Shown piece after piece: positions 15,391 to 20,688 of a stretch of 20,688 bases of DNA. Origin of the DNA: UBA3496 sp964558115. GTDB lineage: Bacteria; UBA8248. The notes beneath the pieces are model-generated. The model was not told where the DNA came from. It was given only the letters and a program-made list of their open reading frames with translations, and searched no databases. Position numbers and translations under genes: made by a program. Position 1 is the stretch's first letter. Each line of letters begins with the position of its first letter. The stretch lies in the NCBI GenBank assembly GCA_964558115.1, contig CAZLCI010000036.1:1-20688 (forward strand), written 5' to 3'.

Positions 15391-16395
15391 ATGGCGATTA
15401 GGGTTGGTATTAACGGTTTTGGGAGAATAGGACGTAATTTATTAAGAGCTGCAATAAATGATAAGAATATCGAAATTGTTGCTGTTAACGATTTAACAGA
15501 TCCTAAGACTCTTTCTCATTTACTTAGATTTGATTCAATTCATGGTCGCTTTGATGGAACCGTTGAATCCGATGAAGATTCTATAATTGTAAATGGGAAA
15601 AAAATAAAAGTCCTCTCCACGAGGAACCCTGCAGATCTGCCATGGGAAGACCTAGGCGTAGAAATTGCCGTAGAAAGCACAGGAATTTTCACTAAGAGAG
15701 AAGATGCGGGAAAGCATATCGAAGCAGGAGCAAAAAAAGTAATCATTTCAGCACCTGCCTCCGGAGAGGACATAACAGTTGTTCTTGGTGTAAATGATGA
15801 CAAATATAACCATGACGAACATCACATAATCTCCAATGCAAGTTGCACAACAAACTGTCTTGCACCAGTGGCAAAAGTTTTGCATGAAAAATTTAAAATA
15901 CGTCATGGTCTAATGACAACAACACATGCGTACACAAATGATCAAAAGATTTTAGATTTACCTCATAGCGATCTTCGTCGAGCAAGAGCCGCTGCAGTAA
16001 GTATGATTCCAACATCTACTGGTGCTGCTAAAGCAGTCGGATTAGTTTTGCCAGAGTTAAACGGAAAACTAGACGGAATGGCTATCAGAGTACCTACACA
16101 GGATGTCTCAGTTGTTGATCTTGTTGCAGAACTAGGAGAAGAAGTAACTGCAGAAGAAGTCAATGACACACTCAAAGAAGCTTCTGAAGGAAAAATGAAA
16201 GGCATTCTTGATTATACCGACGAACCACTTGTTTCGATTGATTTTCTTGGATCATCAGCATCATCGACAATTGATGGATTATCAACAAAAGTCCTAGATA
16301 ACAAAATGGTTAAAATTATTTCTTGGTATGATAATGAATGGGGATTTTCATGCCGCATGGTAGACCTAATTAACAAAATTGGTGCAAATTTATAA
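15391..16395 (+). CDS. gap: Glyceraldehyde-3-phosphate dehydrogenase, type I
   Basis: A 334-residue GAPDH that converts glyceraldehyde-3-phosphate, phosphate and NAD to 1,3-bisphosphoglycerate. The Rossmann start is VGINGFGRIGRN (5-16). Asp34 in VNDLTD binds the adenosine ribose of NAD. The catalytic Cys152 lies in SNASCTTNC and the general base His179 in TTTHAYTND. DLPHSDLRRARAA and the C-terminal SWYDNEWGFSCRMVDL are standard. Asp34 together with DLPHSD suggests the NAD-dependent glycolytic form. A strong AGGGGG run (about 15375-15380) precedes the ATG. It is the first gene of a gap-pgk-tpiA-secG cluster, with 27 bp to pgk. Confidence 0.98.
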   Translation: MAIRVGINGFGRIGRNLLRAAINDKNIEIVAVNDLTDPKTLSHLLRFDSIHGRFDGTVESDEDSIIVNGKKIKVLSTRNPADLPWEDLGVEIAVESTGIFTKREDAGKHIEAGAKKVIISAPASGEDITVVLGVNDDKYNHDEHHIISNASCTTNCLAPVAKVLHEKFKIRHGLMTTTHAYTNDQKILDLPHSDLRRARAAAVSMIPTSTGAAKAVGLVLPELNGKLDGMAIRVPTQDVSVVDLVAELGEEVTAEEVNDTLKEASEGKMKGILDYTDEPLVSIDFLGSSASSTIDGLSTKVLDNKMVKIISWYDNEWGFSCRMVDLINKIGANL

Positions 16396-16422
16396 AAGTC
16401 AATGTTTTCTAGAGGATAAAGA

Positions 16423-17643
16423 ATGACAGAAATAACAAGTGGAATAGATAGCGATGTCAAGAAACTTGGAATTGAAGATGTGGATGTTTCTGACAAACAT
16501 ATACTACTAAGAACAGACTTTAATGTGCCTATGGATGACCAAAATAACATTACTGATGATACCCGTCTTAGATCCGTATTACCAACTATCAATTACTTAT
16601 TAGATTCAGGTTCAAAAATAGTTGTCATGTCACATTTAGGAAGGCCGAAAGGAAAAACGAATCCCAAACTAACCTTAGCACCCGTGGCAAAAAGGCTCAG
16701 TAGACTCCTAGAGAAAGATTGTCTTTTAGCACCTGAAGTTATTGGGAGCAAAGCGAAAAAAATGGTCGCAGAAATGGAGAATTCAAGTATTTTGATGTTA
16801 GAAAATGTTAGATTTCATCCAGGAGAAGAAGACGACGATGAAGAGTTTGCCAAAGAAATTTCTGATTTTGGAGACATTTATGTAAATGACGCTTTTGGAA
16901 ATGCCCACAGAAAACACGCTTCTATGTCTTCAATTACAAAATTTGTACAGCCTGCAGTCGCTGGGTATTTAATGATAAAAGAAGTTAATTATCTCAAGCG
17001 GGCAGTAGTAAATCCAATGAGACCTGTTGTTGCTATTCTTGGAGGTGCAAAAGCTAGTAGTAAAATAGGAATTATTGAAAAGCTTCTAGGCAAAATGGAT
17101 AAGATTATTATTGGTGGTGGTATGGCTGGTACATTCCATAAAGCAATGGGATATGAAATGGGCAATTCACTTGTTGAAGAACATTTAATTGACACTGCGA
17201 AATCTATTGTAAAAAAATCATCAGAATTAGGTATACATTTATATCTTCCTTGTGACTACGTAGTTGCAGATAAATTTGAGGGTGCCGCAGAAACCAAAGT
17301 AGTTCCAGCTCAAGAGATTCCTTCTGAATGGTTTGCATTAGATATCGGACCCGCTACTACAGCCTTATATTCAGAAGTATTGCAAGATGCAAAAACTATT
17401 GTTTGGAATGGTCCTATGGGCGTCTTTGAATTAGACGCTTTCAGTAGAGGAACTTATGCAATGGTAAATCACGTCGCAAACTCATATGCCCTAACTATTG
17501 TTGGAGGTGGAGATACAGATGTCGCGGTTCATAATGCGGGTGAATCTAGAAGGATTTCATATATAAGTACAGGTGGAGGAGCTTTCCTAGAACTTCTGGA
17601 AGGAAAAGATTTACCAGGTCTTGCCTCTCTAACTAATAAGTAA
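16423..17643 (+). CDS. pgk: Phosphoglycerate kinase
   Basis: A 406-residue phosphoglycerate kinase transferring phosphate from 1,3-bisphosphoglycerate to ADP. Signatures: LLRTDFNVPMDD (28-39), HLGRPKG (71-77), MLENVRFHPGEE, the GGAKASSKIG nucleotide loop, WNGPMGVFE and the C-terminal GGGDT. The conserved RTDFNVP begins at residue 30, about 12 residues later than in many bacterial enzymes, because of an acidic N-terminal extension (MTEITSGIDSDVKKLG). The ATG at 16423 is supported by AGAGGA at 16411-16416, and no later Met lies before the core, so the extension looks real. It lies 27 bp after gap and 21 bp before tpiA. Confidence 0.98.
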   Translation: MTEITSGIDSDVKKLGIEDVDVSDKHILLRTDFNVPMDDQNNITDDTRLRSVLPTINYLLDSGSKIVVMSHLGRPKGKTNPKLTLAPVAKRLSRLLEKDCLLAPEVIGSKAKKMVAEMENSSILMLENVRFHPGEEDDDEEFAKEISDFGDIYVNDAFGNAHRKHASMSSITKFVQPAVAGYLMIKEVNYLKRAVVNPMRPVVAILGGAKASSKIGIIEKLLGKMDKIIIGGGMAGTFHKAMGYEMGNSLVEEHLIDTAKSIVKKSSELGIHLYLPCDYVVADKFEGAAETKVVPAQEIPSEWFALDIGPATTALYSEVLQDAKTIVWNGPMGVFELDAFSRGTYAMVNHVANSYALTIVGGGDTDVAVHNAGESRRISYISTGGGAFLELLEGKDLPGLASLTNK

Positions 17644-17664
17644 TAGGGATATAAAGGATTTTTT

Positions 17665-18426
17665 ATGAGACGTGCAGTTGTTACAGGTAATTGGAAGATG
17701 AATACAAATAAAGAAGAAGCTCTGTCACTAACTAATAGCATCATTGCAAATACCGAGGATATAATAAATGTTGATATCGTAATTGCCCCACCTTTTTTAG
17801 GTATTACTTCTCTTGCAAAAATTTTGAATCAAACAAAAATAAGATTATGCGCTCAAAATTGCTCGCATGAAAGAAACGGAGCACATACCGGTGAAGTTAG
17901 TGCATCAATGTTAAGACATGCCGGAGTGTCACATGTTATTCTTGGTCATAGCGAAAGAAGAGAAAATTTAGGAGAAAGTGACGAATTAATAGCTAAAAAG
18001 TTATCATCATCCATTGAAGAAGAACTGACGCCTATTTTATGCTTTGGAGAACCACTTTCTGCAAGAGAATCAGGAAAAGCATTAACATACGTAGAAACTC
18101 AGTTGAATTTAAGTTTATTGCAAGTTTTTGATGAACCCCCTAAAGATTTAATACTAGCCTATGAACCTATTTGGGCTATCGGTAGTGGACAAACGGCTAC
18201 TCCTGAACAAGCTGAGGAAATACATTCTTTTACCAGGGAAAATATAGCGAATAAATATGGAAGTGATTATGCAAAAGAAATTAGAATACTCTACGGAGGA
18301 AGCGTAAAACCTGAAAACGCTTTGGAATTATTCCAACAACCTGATATAGATGGTGGATTAATTGGTGGAGCAAGTTTACTTGCGGATGATTTCACAAAGA
18401 TAATCAAATCGGCTAGTAACATTTGA
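17665..18426 (+). CDS. tpiA: Triose-phosphate isomerase
   Basis: A 253-residue triose-phosphate isomerase interconverting dihydroxyacetone phosphate and glyceraldehyde-3-phosphate. The catalytic residues are all present: Lys11 in GNWKMN (8-13), His95 in ILGHSERR (92-99) and Glu167 in LAYEPIWAIG (164-173). The phosphate-binding loops ILYGGSVKPENA and GGLIGGASL follow. AAAGGA at 17653-17658 lies 6 nt before the ATG. It is 21 bp after pgk and 23 bp before secG, in line with one operon. Confidence 0.98.
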   Translation: MRRAVVTGNWKMNTNKEEALSLTNSIIANTEDIINVDIVIAPPFLGITSLAKILNQTKIRLCAQNCSHERNGAHTGEVSASMLRHAGVSHVILGHSERRENLGESDELIAKKLSSSIEEELTPILCFGEPLSARESGKALTYVETQLNLSLLQVFDEPPKDLILAYEPIWAIGSGQTATPEQAEEIHSFTRENIANKYGSDYAKEIRILYGGSVKPENALELFQQPDIDGGLIGGASLLADDFTKIIKSASNI

Positions 18427-18449
18427 ATTAATAGAAAGAGAGAAATCTA

Positions 18450-18743
18450 ATGATTATAATAGTAACTATCCTACATGTTGTTATAGCTATTTTTTTAATA
18501 CTAACAGTTCTTCTACAAGCAGGAAAAGGTGCAGGCATAGGAGCTGCTTTTGGGGGTTCAAGTGATACAATGATGGGAGTTAGAGGTTCTACTGGTCTTC
18601 TTGGAAAATTAACAGCAACTGCAGCTATACTTTTCATGGTTACTTCCTTACTACTATCTTACTTAGCTGCCTCAAATCCAAATGAGTCAATTATAATAAA
18701 TAAAGCAGCACAAACAGAGAAACAAAAGAAAAGTACTAAATAA
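18450..18743 (+). CDS. secG: Protein-export translocase subunit SecG
   Basis: A 97-residue SecG, a small subunit of the SecYEG channel in the inner membrane. Two hydrophobic helices (about 2-21 and 53-72) flank the conserved loop VLLQAGKGAGIGAAFGGSS, which is diagnostic for the family, followed by MMGVRGSTGLLGKLTA. The C-terminal tail is hydrophilic and lysine-rich. It lies 23 bp after tpiA; linkage of secG to tpiA is common and widespread in bacteria, and reflects operon organisation rather than a shared pathway. A purine-rich GAAAGAGAG precedes the ATG. Confidence 0.96.
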   Translation: MIIIVTILHVVIAIFLILTVLLQAGKGAGIGAAFGGSSDTMMGVRGSTGLLGKLTATAAILFMVTSLLLSYLAASNPNESIIINKAAQTEKQKKSTK

Positions 18744-18757
18744 TACCTATCCACCTG

Positions 18758-18772
18758 CCCTAAAGGCTAGGG
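18758..18772 (+). promoter_or_regulatory. Short hairpin overlapping the ribosome binding site of the solute-binding protein gene
   Basis: CCCTA (18758-18762) and TAGGG (18768-18772) form a 5-bp inverted repeat with the loop AAGGC, directly abutting the ATG at 18773. The likely Shine-Dalgarno sequence AAAGG (18762-18766) is in or beside the loop. A 5-bp stem is modest and may be chance. Confidence 0.3.
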
Positions 18773-20688
18773 ATGATTGTCAAAAGAATTCTGCTAATAA
18801 CTCCTCTTGTAATTATCTTTCTACTTCTGCAATCATATTTTTGGGTTCCAAAATTCGACGAACAGTTTTTGGGATCTGGGAAAAGATTGACTCAATATAT
18901 TCAGGGCTCTATTGGTGACGCTCAAATCTTAAATCCGATTCTCCATGCAGATTCTTCAAGTGGAACTATAACAAATAAAATATTTGATGGACTAATCGAC
19001 AGAAATAGGGACCTATCATACAGAGGAAGACTCGCAAAATCTTGGGAAATAATTGAAGAAGCCTTTTTTGTTCCAAATACAAAAACAATATCGGCAGAAA
19101 AAATAGCCAGAAAACTAGAAAAAGCTAAAAATAATTCAAATTTTCCATGGCTAGACAACATTACTTCTATAGAAGTTATTCCTCCAAAAAGAATTAAAGT
19201 TTCACAGAATTCTGAGAATCAAAATAAATCGACTGAAATTTATTATCCAAAAAGAATAAAACTAACCTTAAAAAAGGTCGATCAAGATCTATTTGATAAA
19301 ATTAAAAATGATTTCGATGAAAAGTTAATAGAAGATGACTATTCATCTTTCAAAAAAGGATCTAAAAACAAGAGAATAAAACTCACTGAACATAATCCAA
19401 TAATAATTTTTAAATTAAGACAAGGAGTAAAATTTCACGATGGGCATGAATTTGATGCAAAAGATGTTTTATTTACTTACAATTCGATCATGGAGAATAA
19501 AAACCTTTCTCCAAGAAAATCGGATTTTGAACCAATAAAAAACATTCAAATCATTAATAAAAGTAAAATCAAAATAACATATAAAAGACTCTACTCTCCT
19601 GCTTTCGGTACTTGGTCAATTGGAATATTACCAGAGCACCTTTTGAACAAGGAATCTCTTAGAAAAGAGTCAATGAGTAGAAAAATAGACAAAACAACTT
19701 TCTCTCTTCGTTTAAGCAAATTCAATAGGAATCCAATTGGAACAGGCCCATTTAAGTTTAAAGAATGGAGAAGTGACGAATTAATTAAACTACAAAGAAA
19801 TGACAAATATTGGGAAGGACCTCCTAACTACAGTGAATTTATCTATCGGATAATTCCAGATTCATTAACTCAAGAAATGGCCTTTTACACAGGGACCATT
19901 GATAGTTATGGGGCAGGAGTACATCAAGTAAACAGACTAAAAAAAGACAAACGATTTCAAGTTTTTTCTGGTTTATCTTTTGGGTATACATATATAGGTT
20001 ACAATATGAGGAGAGAACCTTTCAACGACCATCGTGTTAGAAAAGCACTCGGCATGGCAATCAACACTAAGCAGATTCATGAATTTATTCTCAATAATCA
20101 AGCAGAAGATATTACTGGGCCATTCATAAAACAAGGTCCTCATTATAATAATTCTATTAGCCCAATCCCATATGATCCAAAAAAAGCAGTCAAACTTCTA
20201 CATGAAGCTGGATGGAAAAAGAAAAATGGAAATTTAGTCAAAAATGGGAAGAAACTAAGTTTTAAGCTTTTAACAAATCATGGAAATGATATTAGAAAAT
20301 CAATTGCTACTGTGGTTCAGGATTCATGGAAAAAAATAGGTATTACAGTAACCTTTGATACAGTGGAATGGGCAGTTTTCATTAAGAAACATATTAACCA
20401 ATTAAATTTTGATGCAGTTATTCTTGGATGGAGTTTAGGATTAGCACCTGACTTATTTCAAATTTGGCATTCTAGTCAAACAAAAAAGGGACAATTAAAT
20501 TTCGTTGGATACAAAAACAAAAAAGCAGACGAACTCATTGTAAAAATTCGTCAAGAATATGACCTCAAAAAACAGATAAAATACGCACATAAACTTCATA
20601 AAATAATCGCTGCAGACCAACCATACACATTCTTATACAATTCTAAATGGACTGCACTTCTTGACAGAAAAATTGCAATACTACGAAA
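18773..20688 (+). CDS. ABC transporter solute-binding protein, family 5 (3' end outside window)
   Basis: Open from ATG 18773 to the window end (638 codons). An N-terminal hydrophobic segment (about 4-24) is a signal peptide or anchor; there is no lipobox cysteine. Family-5 (DppA/OppA-like) landmarks: GDAQILNPILHADSSSGTI (48-66), IFDGLI (70-75), LAKSWE (87-92), IIFKLRQGVKFHDGHEFDAKDV (211-232), PIGTGPFKF (321-329), NDKYWEGPPNY (343-353), and later the NMRREPFNDHRVRKALGMAI block. It should bind a peptide or other oligomer in the periplasm for an importer presumably encoded downstream. Oddity: about 110 residues separate LAKSWE from FKLRQGVKFHDG, where most relatives have about 10-15. The first ATG is supported by AAAGG at 18762-18766. 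It starts 29 bp after secG. Confidence 0.9.
   Translation, partial: MIVKRILLITPLVIIFLLLQSYFWVPKFDEQFLGSGKRLTQYIQGSIGDAQILNPILHADSSSGTITNKIFDGLIDRNRDLSYRGRLAKSWEIIEEAFFVPNTKTISAEKIARKLEKAKNNSNFPWLDNITSIEVIPPKRIKVSQNSENQNKSTEIYYPKRIKLTLKKVDQDLFDKIKNDFDEKLIEDDYSSFKKGSKNKRIKLTEHNPIIIFKLRQGVKFHDGHEFDAKDVLFTYNSIMENKNLSPRKSDFEPIKNIQIINKSKIKITYKRLYSPAFGTWSIGILPEHLLNKESLRKESMSRKIDKTTFSLRLSKFNRNPIGTGPFKFKEWRSDELIKLQRNDKYWEGPPNYSEFIYRIIPDSLTQEMAFYTGTIDSYGAGVHQVNRLKKDKRFQVFSGLSFGYTYIGYNMRREPFNDHRVRKALGMAINTKQIHEFILNNQAEDITGPFIKQGPHYNNSISPIPYDPKKAVKLLHEAGWKKKNGNLVKNGKKLSFKLLTNHGNDIRKSIATVVQDSWKKIGITVTFDTVEWAVFIKKHINQLNFDAVILGWSLGLAPDLFQIWHSSQTKKGQLNFVGYKNKKADELIVKIRQEYDLKKQIKYAHKLHKIIAADQPYTFLYNSKWTALLDRKIAILR

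Noticed and set aside
16212..16592. Minus-strand open frame of 126 codons across the gap-pgk junction.
   Set aside because: Fully antisense to conserved gap and pgk codons. Its composition is that of a reversed coding frame.
1..20688. Search for tRNA, rRNA, CRISPR repeats, insertion-sequence ends, integrase or phage genes.
   Set aside because: None could be recognised. Every spacer is under about 260 bp, and none has tRNA-like arms or tandem repeats.

Overview
The window is AT-rich (roughly one third G+C by eye), densely coded chromosomal DNA from a bacterium. SecG, a solute-binding protein with an N-terminal membrane segment but no lipobox, an ArnT-like lipid/sugar transferase and a nucleotide-sugar-type aminotransferase point to a Gram-negative cell envelope. 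Short spacers, three almost abutting convergent gene pairs and frequent TTG/GTG starts fit an uncultured aquatic, perhaps marine, lineage. The gap-pgk-tpiA-secG order is seen in deltaproteobacteria-like groups among others. This placement is only an inference. I see no rRNA, tRNA, CRISPR, insertion sequence, phage or plasmid gene.

Layout. (1) 1-2317, minus strand: an envelope-glycan pair, an ArnT/PMT-like glycosyltransferase (cut by the window start) preceded 3 bp upstream by a DegT/DnrJ/EryC1 aminotransferase. (2) 2564-4428, plus: a TSUP permease followed by an amidohydrolase-2 family enzyme, converging on an EamA-type exporter (4433-5323, minus). (3) 5466-7462, plus: a YajD-like HNH protein, aroA (EPSP synthase) and an FmdB-type zinc-ribbon protein. 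(4) 7489-8500, minus: rimI followed by a CvpA-family membrane protein. (5) 8657-9358, plus: a UPF0173 metallo-hydrolase converging on a divergent pgi (9361-10677, minus). (6) 10936-15271, plus: a half-size DMT transporter and the two subunits of a hydantoinase/oxoprolinase-type enzyme (hyuA, hyuB), very tightly packed. A promoter-like motif and a strong hairpin lie upstream. (7) 15391-20688, plus: gap, pgk, tpiA, secG, then a family-5 ABC-transporter solute-binding protein that runs off the window.

How the genes work together. gap, pgk and tpiA encode consecutive central steps of glycolysis/gluconeogenesis and look like one operon with secG; pgi serves the same pathway but is transcribed separately. 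aroA feeds chorismate synthesis. The accessory part is a set of small catabolic/transport units: TSUP plus amidohydrolase, DMT plus HyuAB, and the family-5 solute-binding protein.

Most of the window is ordinary core metabolism. The parts most worth a second look are the HyuAB pair, in which signature residues of both subunits are replaced although the genes are intact and coupled; the promoter/hairpin in front of that operon; and the roughly 110-residue insertion in the solute-binding protein, which resembles a second copy of one of its own segments. I found no clear sign of a wholly new defence or mobile system.
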